The notes below the pieces were generated by a model that was not told where the DNA came from, did not search any database, and worked only from the letters and a program-made list of their open reading frames with translations. From Marinobacter sp. THAF197a (GTDB taxonomy: Bacteria; Pseudomonadota; Gammaproteobacteria; Pseudomonadales; Oleiphilaceae), in the NCBI RefSeq assembly GCF_009363275.1, contig NZ_CP045324.1, forward strand, positions 2,790,001 through 2,854,000: a stretch of DNA of 64,000 nt, in the 5' to 3' direction. Both the position numbers and the translations under genes were made by a program. Positions 35,203 through 44,464 of the stretch are shown here, one piece after another. Position 1 is the stretch's first letter. Every line of letters starts with the position of its first letter.

Positions 35203-36915
35203 ATGGCGAGCAGCAACCGAAACGTAACCCTGACGGGCCTGGCCCGTCGATTTGTGGATGACGGGCTTCTTGACGAAGAAACCGCCAAAGATGCCTTTCT
35301 TCAGGCCTCCCAGAACCGCATCCCACTGATTACCTACCTTACCCAGAACAATCTGGCAGATAGCTCCAAATTGGCATTTTCTGCTGCGATGGAATTTGGC
35401 GTCTCGGTACTGGACCTGGATTCGTTCCTACCGGAAATGATGCCTGAGAAGGTGGTTGACGAAAAGTTGGTGCGGAAGCACAACGCCCTGCCCTTGTATA
35501 AGAGAGGTAATCGGCTATTCATCGCAGTATCAGACCCAACAAACATTCAGGCCTTGGATGAGATCAAGTTCAACACAGGATTGAGCACTGACGCGATTCT
35601 TGTGGACGATGCCAAGCTGCGCACAGCCATCGACAAGTACCTTGAATCCCATGACACTACCATGGGTGATCTCGACGATGCTGATCTTGAGGGCGTCGAA
35701 ACCGAGGGCGGCGACCAGGACGACGACGGTGCCGTCAGCGCTACGGAAGTAGATGATGCACCTATTGTTAAGTATGTTAACAAGATGTTGCTTGATGCCA
35801 TCCGCGGCGGCGCATCCGATATTCACTTTGAGCCATACGAAAAGATCTACCGGGTTCGCTACCGGACAGATGGAATCCTGAAAGAGATATCTCGCCCATC
35901 CATTAAACTTGCACCGAAGATCTCTGCCCGGGTGAAGATCATGGCCCAACTGGATATCTCGGAGCGCCGCGTACCTCAGGACGGTCGGATCAAGATGAAG
36001 CTGTCCAAGACCAAAGCCATCGACTTCCGGGTGAATACTCTGCCCACCCTTTGGGGCGAAAAAATTGTTCTTCGGATTCTGGACCCAAGCCAGGCCAAGC
36101 TGGGCATTGATGTCTTAGGTTATGAGGAAGACCAGAAGCAACTATATATGGACGCCCTAGCGCAACCCCAGGGTATGATTCTGGTAACCGGGCCGACCGG
36201 CTCCGGTAAAACGGTATCCCTCTACACCGGCTTGAACATTCTGAACACACCGGGCATCAACATTTCCACGGCGGAAGATCCGGCGGAGATCAACTTGGAA
36301 GGCATCAACCAGGTCAACGTGAACACCAAGGTAGGCTTGGGATTTGCGGAAGCGTTGCGGGCATTCTTGCGGCAGGACCCTGACGTAATCATGGTGGGTG
36401 AGATCCGGGATCTGGAAACCGCTAACATTGCAATCAAAGCCGCACAGACGGGGCACTTGGTTCTGTCTACGCTGCACACTAACAGCGCTGCCGAAACCCT
36501 CACCCGGATGATGAACATGGGGGTGCCCGCCTTCAACATTGCCACCTCGGTGAGCTTGATCATTGCCCAGCGCCTTGGTCGGCGCCTGTGCAGCTGCAAA
36601 CAGCCTGCAGACGTGCCCAAAGACGTACTTTTGAAGGAAGGGTTCACACAAGAACAAATTGATACAGGCTTCACGTTGTACCGCCCCAAGGGCTGTGATA
36701 AATGCTCTAATGGATATAAAGGCCGCGTCGGTATTTACGAGGTGGTGAAGATTACTGAAGAGCTGGCAAGCATGATTATGGAAGAAGCCAGTTCTATAAA
36801 AATTGCAAAACAAGCGCAGGCAGAAGGCTTCCGCAACCTGAGGCAATCCGCCCTTCTGAAAGTAATGGAAGGAGTGACCAGCCTTGAGGAAGCCAACCGC
36901 GTGACGAAGGATTAA
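35203..36915 (+). CDS. pilB: PilB type IV pilus extension ATPase
   Basis: 570 residues, normal for PilB. N-terminal MshEN-like c-di-GMP-binding/PilM-interacting region (LARRFVDDGLLDEETA), a Walker A GPTGSGKT at residues 330-337, an Asp box, a Walker B region (DPDVIMVGEIRD, about 393-403), His box STLHTN (422-427) and a tetracysteine zinc site (Cys463, Cys465, Cys498, Cys501). It powers pilin polymerisation at the inner membrane. An acidic linker (DLDDADLEGVETEGGDQDDD) links the N-domain to the ATPase. pilC starts three bases after its stop. Confidence 0.96.
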   Translation: MASSNRNVTLTGLARRFVDDGLLDEETAKDAFLQASQNRIPLITYLTQNNLADSSKLAFSAAMEFGVSVLDLDSFLPEMMPEKVVDEKLVRKHNALPLYKRGNRLFIAVSDPTNIQALDEIKFNTGLSTDAILVDDAKLRTAIDKYLESHDTTMGDLDDADLEGVETEGGDQDDDGAVSATEVDDAPIVKYVNKMLLDAIRGGASDIHFEPYEKIYRVRYRTDGILKEISRPSIKLAPKISARVKIMAQLDISERRVPQDGRIKMKLSKTKAIDFRVNTLPTLWGEKIVLRILDPSQAKLGIDVLGYEEDQKQLYMDALAQPQGMILVTGPTGSGKTVSLYTGLNILNTPGINISTAEDPAEINLEGINQVNVNTKVGLGFAEALRAFLRQDPDVIMVGEIRDLETANIAIKAAQTGHLVLSTLHTNSAAETLTRMMNMGVPAFNIATSVSLIIAQRLGRRLCSCKQPADVPKDVLLKEGFTQEQIDTGFTLYRPKGCDKCSNGYKGRVGIYEVVKITEELASMIMEEASSIKIAKQAQAEGFRNLRQSALLKVMEGVTSLEEANRVTKD

Positions 36916-36917
36916 GC

Positions 36918-38135
36918 ATGGCAGAAAAAGCGCAGAAGCTGGAATCGTATGTCTGGGAAGGCAAAGACAGAAAAGGCAACAAGACCAAAGGAGAGCTGAC
37001 GGGCTCAAACTTGGCTCTTGTTAAGGCTCAGCTACGTAAGCAGGGCATTATCCCAGACAAAGTGAAAAAGAAGCCCAAGCCATTGTTTGGTGGCAGCAAG
37101 AAAATCACTCCGTTTGACATAGCGATGCTGACCCGACAGCTAGCCACAATGATGAAAGCCGGTGTGCCTTTGGTGCAGAGCTTTGACATTGTTGCTGATG
37201 GTCTCGAGAACAAGGGTCTTCAAGAACTGGTCATGGCCATCCGGAATGATATTTCCTCTGGTACAGGTTTCGCTGCATCCTTGCGTAAACATCCAAAATA
37301 CTTTGACGATCTGTACTGCAACCTTGTGGATTCTGGCGAGAAAGCAGGTGCACTTGAGCAGATGCTGGACCGTATTGCTACCTATCTTGAGAAAACGGAA
37401 ATTCTGAAGAAGAAGGTCAAAAAGGCGATGACCTACCCTATCGCCGTTATCGTAGTCGCGATTGTGGTTACAGCTATCCTGTTGGTGAAGGTAGTTCCGC
37501 AGTTCGAAAGCCTGTTCCAGGGCTTTGGAGCGGATTTGCCCGTGTTTACTCAGTTCATCATCGGTATATCTGAATGGATGCAGAAATGGTGGTTTATCGT
37601 TCTGCTTGGGATTGTAGGTACGATCTACTTATTCAAGGAATCTAAGCGCCGATCCCAAAAATTCTCTGATATTGTCGATAAATACGTTTTGAAGCTGCCC
37701 ATTGTTGGCGAAATTCTGGATAAGTCTGCGGTTGCCAAGTTCGGCCGCGTGCTTTCTACTACGTTCGCAGCGGGTGTGCCTCTGGTAGATGCTCTGGACT
37801 CGGTAGCTGGTGCTACCGGGAATGCGGTTTATCGGGATGCGGTTATGAACATCAAGAATGATGTCTCCAGCGGTACGCAACTACAGGCTTCAATGCGTCA
37901 GCAGGATGTGTTTCCGGTTATGGCCGTCCAGCTTACTGCTATCGGCGAAGAGTCCGGCAATCTTGACGATATGCTGCAGAAAGTTGCGGAGCATTACGAG
38001 GCCGTTGTAGATGACATGGTAGACAACCTCACGGCACTGATGGAGCCGATGATTATGGCTGTCCTTGGTGTGCTTGTGGGTGGCTTGATCATCGGCATGT
38101 ACCTGCCAATCTTCCAGATGGGGCAAGTGGTTTAG
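36918..38135 (+). CDS. pilC: PilC inner-membrane platform protein
   Basis: 405 residues, the usual T2SF-domain size. Two GspF-type repeats are visible: FDIAMLTRQLATMMKAGVPL and, later, FGRVLSTTFAAGVPLVDAL, with membrane segments around 165-190, 215-240 and a C-terminal helix (MAVLGVLVGGLIIGMYLPI). It anchors the pilus motor and interacts with PilB. Positioned three bases after pilB, so co-translation is expected. Confidence 0.96.
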   Translation: MAEKAQKLESYVWEGKDRKGNKTKGELTGSNLALVKAQLRKQGIIPDKVKKKPKPLFGGSKKITPFDIAMLTRQLATMMKAGVPLVQSFDIVADGLENKGLQELVMAIRNDISSGTGFAASLRKHPKYFDDLYCNLVDSGEKAGALEQMLDRIATYLEKTEILKKKVKKAMTYPIAVIVVAIVVTAILLVKVVPQFESLFQGFGADLPVFTQFIIGISEWMQKWWFIVLLGIVGTIYLFKESKRRSQKFSDIVDKYVLKLPIVGEILDKSAVAKFGRVLSTTFAAGVPLVDALDSVAGATGNAVYRDAVMNIKNDVSSGTQLQASMRQQDVFPVMAVQLTAIGEESGNLDDMLQKVAEHYEAVVDDMVDNLTALMEPMIMAVLGVLVGGLIIGMYLPIFQMGQVV

Positions 38136-38166
38136 CCCACCCCAAAGTCGCTCGCAAATGCAAGAT

Positions 38167-38190
38167 CGCCCCCTCTCCGTGGAGGGGGCG
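38167..38190 (+). promoter_or_regulatory. Strong GC stem-loop between pilC and pilD
   Basis: CGCCCCCTC-TCCGTG-GAGGGGGCG, nine-base-pair stem, in the 87-base gap. No T-run follows, so it is not a standard terminator; it may lower or stabilise pilD expression. Confidence 0.5.
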
Positions 38191-38222
38191 TGTAACTTAA
38201 AACTTCAACAACGAGCCCCCGA

Positions 38223-39098
38223 ATGCCCTCTCTAGACCAACTCCTCTCCACCCCCTGGCTCCTATACCTCACCGTCACCCTATTCTCCCTCTGCATCGGC
38301 AGCTTCCTGAACGTAGTCATCCTGCGCCTGCCAAAAATGATGCAGCAGGAATGGCGCTGCCAGTGTGAGGAGTTTCTGGAAGTACCGGAGAAGCAACGAA
38401 AGCAGGAAACACCACTTTCCCTTTCAAAGCCCGCGTCTACCTGCCCCTCCTGTGGCCATCAGATTCGGGCCTGGGAAAATATCCCGGTGATCAGCTGGCT
38501 GGTGCTGCGAGGCAAATGTTCGTCTTGTAAAGCGCCTATTTCGCCGCGCTACCCAATCATCGAAGCCATTACCGCCATCTTCTCGGTAGTAACCGTCGCT
38601 TTACTGGGACCAACCGAATCCGCGCTTTGGGCCTTGCTGCTGGTATGGGCCCTGATGGCGCTGACGATGATCGATTTCGACACACAACTGCTGCCAGACA
38701 GCATCACCCTGCCCCTGATGTGGCTCGGCTTGGTGTTGAACTATTTCGGCGTGCTGACAGATTTTAACAGTGCCTTCTGGGGTGCCGTTGCCGGGTACTT
38801 GTCGCTTTGGTCGGTGTATTGGTTGTTCAAGCTGGTAACTGGCAAAGAAGGTATGGGGCATGGGGATTTCAAGCTGTTGGCGGCCCTGGGTGCCTGGCTG
38901 GGATGGCAGTTGTTGCCGGCGGTGATTTTGCTGTCGTCGCTGGTGGGGGCGGTGGTTGGTATTGCGCTGATGGTGTTCAAAAAGCACGGGCGTGAGGTGC
39001 CGATTCCGTTTGGGCCTTATCTGGCGGCGGCTGGGTTGCTTTGTTTGTGGTTTGGGGATGAAATTCAGGCGGTTTGGTTTGGGTTTTTGGGGGTTTGA
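38223..39098 (+). CDS. pilD: PilD prepilin peptidase / N-methyltransferase
   Basis: 291 residues, bifunctional type. The cytoplasmic zinc domain has two CxxC pairs (CPSCGH; CSSCKAP). Two aspartates of the aspartyl-protease site are visible in TMIDFDTQLLPD and in the GxGD-type motif GMGHGDFKLLAAL. Multiple membrane helices. It cleaves and methylates PilA and pseudopilins. Completes the pilBCD cluster. Confidence 0.95.
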   Translation: MPSLDQLLSTPWLLYLTVTLFSLCIGSFLNVVILRLPKMMQQEWRCQCEEFLEVPEKQRKQETPLSLSKPASTCPSCGHQIRAWENIPVISWLVLRGKCSSCKAPISPRYPIIEAITAIFSVVTVALLGPTESALWALLLVWALMALTMIDFDTQLLPDSITLPLMWLGLVLNYFGVLTDFNSAFWGAVAGYLSLWSVYWLFKLVTGKEGMGHGDFKLLAALGAWLGWQLLPAVILLSSLVGAVVGIALMVFKKHGREVPIPFGPYLAAAGLLCLWFGDEIQAVWFGFLGV

Positions 39099-39138
39099 CG
39101 AGGGCGCTATTCTAGGAGATTGGCGCTGGCAGAAGGGT

Positions 39139-39220
39139 GGGGTCTGACCCCATTCGGGGTCAGACCCCTTTGTAGACTGGTTGGTTTGGTGTCCGTTTCG
39201 GGTCAGACCCCTTTGTAGAT
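39139..39220. repeat. Repeat A7: A/B hybrid element upstream of coaE
   Basis: GGGGTCTGACCCC-ATTC-GGGGTCAGACCCC then TTTGTAGA; about 30 bases on, another GGGTCAGACCCC-TTTGTAGA half. It uses family A blocks in the close-dyad layout of family B. It ends about 20 bases before the coaE start, so its half units border the ribosome site. Confidence 0.85.
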
Positions 39221-39239
39221 TGCAGGTTTGGAGCTTGGC

Positions 39240-39845
39240 TTGAAGATTGTTGGGTTAACTGGCGGGATTGGGTCCGGGAAGTCTACGGTGGTGCGTATCT
39301 TTGGGGATTTGGGCGTGCACTGGGTGGATGCGGATGATGTGGCGCGGGAGGTGGTTGAGCCAGGAACGGCTGGGCTGGCTGCAATTGCTGAGCATTTTGG
39401 CCGCGAGATTCTGCAGGCAGACGGCGCACTGGACAGGGCAGCGCTTCGGCAGCGGGTGTTTGAGAACCCGGAAGAGCGAAACTGGCTTGAACGCCTGTTA
39501 CATCCTGTCATCCGCGAGGAGCTGGTCAGACAACTGCAATCACCAGAAGCCTCCAATACCCAGCCTTATGTTCTGCTGGTTTCGCCACTATTACTGGAAA
39601 CCGATCAACACGAATTGGTGGATCGCACGGTAGTGGTGGATGTACCGGAAGAAGTTCAGATTGAACGCACCATGGCGCGGGATGATAATAGCCAGGCGCA
39701 GGTTGAGCGCATTATGGCTGCGCAGATGGCCAGGGATGAGCGGCGTTCACGGGCAGACGCTGTGATTGACAATAACCGCCCTTTACAGGATGTGGAGCGC
39801 CAGGTTTGTGAATTGCATAATCGGTTCCTGTTTGAGTTTCGTTAA
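39240..39845 (+). CDS. coaE: CoaE dephospho-CoA kinase
   Basis: About 201 residues from the TTG at 39240 (GGAG, six-base spacing), giving MKIVGLTGGIGSGKS; a TTG at 39228 is also open. Walker A GGIGSGKS, a DADD motif (WVDADDVAREVV), LLHPVI and QMARDERRSRADAVIDN fit the family. It phosphorylates dephospho-CoA to CoA, the last step of the pathway. It follows pilBCD as in many Pseudomonadales relatives, but the usual partner yacG is displaced by four genes. No ATG start is available, perhaps because the repeat upstream altered the 5' end. Confidence 0.94.
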   Translation: MKIVGLTGGIGSGKSTVVRIFGDLGVHWVDADDVAREVVEPGTAGLAAIAEHFGREILQADGALDRAALRQRVFENPEERNWLERLLHPVIREELVRQLQSPEASNTQPYVLLVSPLLLETDQHELVDRTVVVDVPEEVQIERTMARDDNSQAQVERIMAAQMARDERRSRADAVIDNNRPLQDVERQVCELHNRFLFEFR

Positions 39846-40926
39846 GGAGCCCCGGCCGAGACATCTGGCCGCCCCGCTTTTACTTTATACGTTGCTGGTT
39901 TCATCGCTTGCTCATTCAGCAGAGCCCGTGTTTACGGTAAGAGATTCCGCCATTCCGGATGTGCTGGCACCGGAATCACTCCCGTATTCGTTCTACACGT
40001 TTGAACCCGATGAATACTGGGCAGAACCAGAAGATTCCTGGTGGATGAACTTTAGTAACTGGGTCATCCGACAGGAGCGCATTCATGGCAGCACAGTCCA
40101 GAACTTTGGCGCCTGGGCTGATCGCACTTTGTCCCGATCCTCTCATTCGCTTCCAAACAATGAGAGTTATCTGAGAATCGGGTTTGCGGCAGAATCCGAG
40201 TACAGTGATCCGGCGCAATTCAAACCGGAGCTGAGGTTCCGGCTGGACGTGCCCACCACCCAGAAAAAGCTGCGCCTGGTCATCGAAAGCGAAAGCGATG
40301 AGCTGATCCCGCTTGGTGAACGGGAACGGGACCGACAACTCACAGAGCCCAACCGTACCGATACGGAAACCACCGGTGCCCTTCGTTTTCTTGCACAGGT
40401 GGGCGACGCCATCAACCTGTCCACCGATGTGGGCGGCCGCCTGAGGTTGCCACCGGAAATGTTCTGGCGAACCACAGCCAGCAAGGGCTGGCAACTGGAT
40501 GATGCCTGGGCGCTGAATGTACAGCAGCGGGTATACTACTACCATACTCGGGGATGGGGGGCGCGGTCATGGTTCGGCGCAGACCGGTCACTTGGCAACG
40601 GCTGGCATTTCTACACGTCATCGGAGCTCGAGTGGTTGCACCAGGACCGCAAGTTTGAGGCAGCACAAATCTTCAGTACGCGTAAACGGCTCAGCCATCG
40701 TTCCGTCCTCACCCCCAGGCTGGGGGCCCTTGGTGAAAGCCAGCCATCGTGGCGTACCACGTCATACTTTGCAGATATTACCTGGAGGTACCGGCTGTAC
40801 GAAAACTGGCTGTTTGCAGAACTTATCCCGGCCATGGAGTTTCCACGCGAGAAGAGCTTTAAAGATCAGGCCTCGGTGGTTTTCCGAATCGAAATGTACT
40901 TTTCAGGCATGATTGACCGACACTGA
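39808..40926 (+). CDS. Secreted envelope protein, probably beta-barrel, function unknown
   Basis: About 372 residues. The start is uncertain (GTG 39808 with GGAG ten bases upstream, or TTG 39766 or 39832) and overlaps the coaE end. A signal peptide (AAPLLLYTLLVSSLAHSA) gives an exported protein. The rest has alternating strand-like segments (LRIGFAAESEYSD, LRFRLDVPTTQKKLRLVIES, WRYRLYENWLFAELIPA), suggesting an outer-membrane barrel, although the last residues (MIDRH) lack a typical terminal Phe. Not recognised. It ends just before trmO. Confidence 0.7.
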   Translation: MNCIIGSCLSFVKEPRPRHLAAPLLLYTLLVSSLAHSAEPVFTVRDSAIPDVLAPESLPYSFYTFEPDEYWAEPEDSWWMNFSNWVIRQERIHGSTVQNFGAWADRTLSRSSHSLPNNESYLRIGFAAESEYSDPAQFKPELRFRLDVPTTQKKLRLVIESESDELIPLGERERDRQLTEPNRTDTETTGALRFLAQVGDAINLSTDVGGRLRLPPEMFWRTTASKGWQLDDAWALNVQQRVYYYHTRGWGARSWFGADRSLGNGWHFYTSSELEWLHQDRKFEAAQIFSTRKRLSHRSVLTPRLGALGESQPSWRTTSYFADITWRYRLYENWLFAELIPAMEFPREKSFKDQASVVFRIEMYFSGMIDRH

Positions 40927-40927
40927 T

Positions 40928-41677
40928 ATGACCAGACCACGCCATAAATCACGACCGGCAGACCAGGCTCTCACACTCACCCCCATTGCCATTACCCACT
41001 CCTGCTTCAAAGACAAGTTCGGGGTGCCACGCCAACCGGGGCTTACGCGCCATGCCCATGCCGAACTGCTGATCCAGAGCCCGTTTGACCGGGAGGACGC
41101 CTTTCGGGGCCTGGAAACCGCTAGTCATCTGTGGCTTACATTTCAGTTCCACGAGGCCATTCGCGCCGAGTGGCGGCCGGTGGTTCGCCCCCCACGGCTA
41201 GGCGGTAACAAAAAGATTGGCGTCTTCGCCAGTCGCTCGCCTTTCAGGCCGAACAGCCTTGGTTTGTCAGTGGTCAGGAACGAGGGGTTGATTCGCAAAA
41301 ACGGGCAGTTGGTTCTGCGCATCAGCGACCACGACCTGATCGAAGGCACGCCAATATTAGATATGAAACCCTATTTGCCGTTTGCCGATTCAGTGCCAGA
41401 GGCTTCCCTCGGCTGGGCAGAGTCTGCGCCCACCGAGCGCGCCGACGTGGCATTCAGCCCTGAGGCCTCCGCGCAGCTGGCAACCCTGCCGGTAGAGGAG
41501 TATCCGGATGTGAGGGCGCTGATCGAAGACGTCGTGAGTTATGACCCCAGGCCGTCCTTTCGCCGCGGGCGAGATGAAGAGCGCATTTACGGCGCCAACC
41601 TTTATGACCTGAATGTGCGTTTTCGTTTTGTGAACGATGATTCAAAGATACGTGTGGAAGTGATATCCGTCTGTTAA
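40928..41677 (+). CDS. trmO: TrmO (TsaA) tRNA m6t6A37 methyltransferase
   Basis: 249 residues from the ATG at 40928 (a TTG five codons earlier is less likely). TsaA/VirR domain: ITHSCFKDKFGVPRQPGL, LWLTFQFHEA and the SAM region IGVFASRSPFRPNSLGLS, then DHDLIEGTPILDMKPYLP. It N-methylates threonylcarbamoyladenosine at position 37 of tRNA-Thr. A C-terminal extension (GRDEERIYGANLYDLNVRF) is also typical. Its start lies within two bases of the previous stop, so co-transcription is likely. Confidence 0.92.
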   Translation: MTRPRHKSRPADQALTLTPIAITHSCFKDKFGVPRQPGLTRHAHAELLIQSPFDREDAFRGLETASHLWLTFQFHEAIRAEWRPVVRPPRLGGNKKIGVFASRSPFRPNSLGLSVVRNEGLIRKNGQLVLRISDHDLIEGTPILDMKPYLPFADSVPEASLGWAESAPTERADVAFSPEASAQLATLPVEEYPDVRALIEDVVSYDPRPSFRRGRDEERIYGANLYDLNVRFRFVNDDSKIRVEVISVC

Positions 41678-41720
41678 ACTGCTGCTGGTGATTTTGTAGT
41701 CGACACAGGGAACTTGTGCC

Positions 41721-44075
41721 TTGCTTTCCAACCGGTTTTTAAAGCGTTTAGGTGTTCGCCCGCTGGCTCTCCGCTTGCTGGGGTGGGTGCTGCTTTACAG
41801 CCTGATTCTGTCTCTGGTGGCGACCGGCGTGCAGATGATTGGCGAGTTTGATCGCCAGAAAACAGAACTTCAGTCGAGTCAGGAGCGGGCTGTTGAGCTG
41901 ATATCCGGCAGCATGGGCACCAACCTGTGGGTGATGAACTTCAGCGAGGTGGCCAACAGCCTCGACGACATGCGGGCCATGCCCTCGGTGCAGTATGCCC
42001 GTGTCATTACCACCACGGGCGAGGAATTCAGCACTGGCCAGTATCCGGAGGGCCGGGTGATTTCCCAGACATTTCCCCTTGAGTTCAATCGATCCACGTT
42101 TGACCAGCCCCGCCGGGTCGGGGAACTGACGGTTGTTTCCTCCGTTGAGCAAATCTACGAGAGCGTTCAGGACCAGGCTCTGATGAACCTGTTGTTCCAG
42201 TCGCTGGTGGTGATGCTGGGCACTCTGGGCCTGTTGTTGATCGTTCGGGTAACCTTGTCCCGGCACCTGGAAACCATGGCTGATTACGCCGCCAAGCTAA
42301 ACCTCGATGCCCTGGTTGACCCACTTCAGTTACGCCGAAAGCCGCCCCGCCGGCCGGATGAGCTGTCAGAGCTTGAGCAGGCACTCAACAAGATGCGCCT
42401 GCAGATTCTGGAGGACACCCGCTCACTGCGCCAGACCACGATCAAAACCCAGGGCGAGCGCGATGAAGCCATTCGGGCCAACCATGCCAAAAACCAGTTT
42501 CTGGCCAATGTCAGCCACGAGCTGCGCATTCCGCTGCAGTCGGTGTTGGGGTACGCCAACCTTCTGACCGACACCCCACTGGACCAGGAGCAGCGGGAGT
42601 ATGTCAGCACACTGCTTAACGCCTCTGAAAGCCTGTCGGCCATTATCAATGACCTGCTGGATATCTCCAGTATGGAAGCCGGCAAGCTGGAACTGGAAGC
42701 GATTCCGTTCGACCTCCGTGAAACCCTCAACGATCTGATCCACATGCTGGGTTCCCGGGCGAGGGAAAAAGGCCTGGCTCTTGAAATGCGGGTTGATGAG
42801 AACCTGCCCTGGGCTATGGTGGGCGACCCGGTGCGGCTGCGGCAGATATTGCTCAATCTGCTCTCCAATGCCATCAAGTTTACCGATTCCGGCCATGTGC
42901 TGATCAGCATAGAAGTACTCGGGCGGAAAGAGGGCAATGTTCGCTTACGCCTTGCGGTTGAAGATACCGGCGTTGGCATTAACCCCGAAGACATCCCGCT
43001 GGTGTATGAACCCTATGTGCAGCTGGGCCAACGGTTCCAGCGGCAACTGCCCGGTGCGGGATTGGGGCTGACGATCTGCCGCCAGCTTGTTGATCTGATG
43101 GGGGGCTCCATGGATCTGGAAAGCCGCCCCGGGCAGGGCTCCACGTTCTGGGTGGAGCTGACCCTGCAGGCGGCCGGCGATGCCTCAACCCGTATTCGGC
43201 CAGACTCTCATATGGTCCGGGGGCGAAAGATCCTGGTGGTGGATTCTTACGAGCTGTCACGCAAGATCACACTGGAAATGCTGTCCCGATATGAGGTTCA
43301 GATCGAGGCAGTGAAAGCCGCCGGTGAGGCCCTGACCTCGCTACGCCAGGCCTTCGATGCCGGCGACCCATACCACGCCATCATCCTTGATGGTTTTGTG
43401 CCGGATATGGACAGCGATTTGTTATGCCGGCAGATTCGCAGTAACCCGCAATGGGCCGACATGCGGCTACTGATTCTCTCATCCAATCCTCAGCGCGGTG
43501 ATGCCGAACATTTTCGGCAGGCCGGGGCTGACGCTTTCCTGAGCAAATCGCTGCGGGAGTCTTACCTGATTCCCATCCTTAACCAACTGTTTCTGGACGT
43601 GGAGAAACAGGAACGCCGTTTCCTGACCCGCTTTTCGCTACAGGCAATAACCGATGTCACGGTCAAACAACGGCAAATTCCCTGCGGGCGGATGCGGGTT
43701 CTTCTGGTTGAAGATAACCCGGTGAACCGCACCCTCACCCGCCGGCTGCTGGAAAAACTCGGCTGTGAGGTGATGACTGCCAACGACGGCCAGGCGGCGT
43801 CGGCCCTGTGGCAATGGCATCAGTTTGATCTGATATTCATGGATTGCGTTATGCCTCGAATGGATGGTTTTGAAGCCACCAGGCGGCTGCGTCGCTGGGA
43901 AGAAGATCATCACCGGGCCAGGGTACCAGTGGTTGCGCTAACCGCCAGCGCGATGGAAGAAGACGAGGAACGCTGCCGGGCGGCGGGCATGGATGCGTTT
44001 GTTGCCAAACCTGTCAACCTTGAAATGCTGCGGGCAGTACTGGAACAATACTGTCAGGCCGCTGCTGAATCCTGA
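41721..44075 (+). CDS. Hybrid sensor histidine kinase with two receiver domains
   Basis: 784 residues from TTG 41721. Membrane helix (about 15-40), a periplasmic sensor segment (to about 155), second helix (about 160-185), HAMP-like linker, then HisKA with SHELRIPLQS (near 265-275), HATPase with NLLSNAIKF, DTGVGI and GAGLGLTICRQL. Two receiver domains follow: REC1 (about 490-610) with LVVDSYELSRK and ILDGFVPDMD, where the second acidic residue of the usual DD pair is Ser; and REC2 (about 655-775) with LLVEDNPVNR, FMDCVMPRMDG and ALTASAM. No Hpt domain is present, so transfer to a separate protein is likely. Input and output are unknown. Confidence 0.92.
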   Translation: MLSNRFLKRLGVRPLALRLLGWVLLYSLILSLVATGVQMIGEFDRQKTELQSSQERAVELISGSMGTNLWVMNFSEVANSLDDMRAMPSVQYARVITTTGEEFSTGQYPEGRVISQTFPLEFNRSTFDQPRRVGELTVVSSVEQIYESVQDQALMNLLFQSLVVMLGTLGLLLIVRVTLSRHLETMADYAAKLNLDALVDPLQLRRKPPRRPDELSELEQALNKMRLQILEDTRSLRQTTIKTQGERDEAIRANHAKNQFLANVSHELRIPLQSVLGYANLLTDTPLDQEQREYVSTLLNASESLSAIINDLLDISSMEAGKLELEAIPFDLRETLNDLIHMLGSRAREKGLALEMRVDENLPWAMVGDPVRLRQILLNLLSNAIKFTDSGHVLISIEVLGRKEGNVRLRLAVEDTGVGINPEDIPLVYEPYVQLGQRFQRQLPGAGLGLTICRQLVDLMGGSMDLESRPGQGSTFWVELTLQAAGDASTRIRPDSHMVRGRKILVVDSYELSRKITLEMLSRYEVQIEAVKAAGEALTSLRQAFDAGDPYHAIILDGFVPDMDSDLLCRQIRSNPQWADMRLLILSSNPQRGDAEHFRQAGADAFLSKSLRESYLIPILNQLFLDVEKQERRFLTRFSLQAITDVTVKQRQIPCGRMRVLLVEDNPVNRTLTRRLLEKLGCEVMTANDGQAASALWQWHQFDLIFMDCVMPRMDGFEATRRLRRWEEDHHRARVPVVALTASAMEEDEERCRAAGMDAFVAKPVNLEMLRAVLEQYCQAAAES

Positions 44076-44109
44076 GCACCGGCATGTTACCTACAGCCCG
44101 GATTCTGAT

Positions 44110-44298
44110 ATGAATGTTGAATGCCCCACTTGCCACAAGTCCGTCGAATGGACGGAAACCAACCCTTTTCGGCCTTTCTGTTCCGAACGATGTAAACTGA
44201 TTGATCTTGGCGCCTGGGCCAATGAGGAATATCGGGTGCCGGCCGAGAACGTTTCTCCGGATGATCTAGACCAGATCGACGAGGCCACCCGGCACTGA
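44110..44298 (+). CDS. yacG: YacG DNA gyrase inhibitor (zinc protein)
   Basis: 62 residues from ATG 44110. Four-cysteine zinc knuckle CPTC and FCSERCKLIDLGAWA, the canonical YacG signature, ending with an acidic tail. It binds GyrB and inhibits gyrase. Normally next to coaE; here separated from it by three genes. An earlier in-frame start would add an unconserved extension overlapping the kinase. Confidence 0.94.
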   Translation: MNVECPTCHKSVEWTETNPFRPFCSERCKLIDLGAWANEEYRVPAENVSPDDLDQIDEATRH

Positions 44299-44464
44299 AT
44301 CAGCAAGGCAACATCCACCCGACTGAACACCCTTTCCAACGGCTTACGGGCATTTAAGTTGTGATGCGGTTGGCAGGTCGTTACCATCCTCTCAGTCATA
44401 ACTATCGCTGATGCCGGCAGTTCCGGCCGGTGCGAACTAAAACGACAGCAATAAAGGTGTAAAC

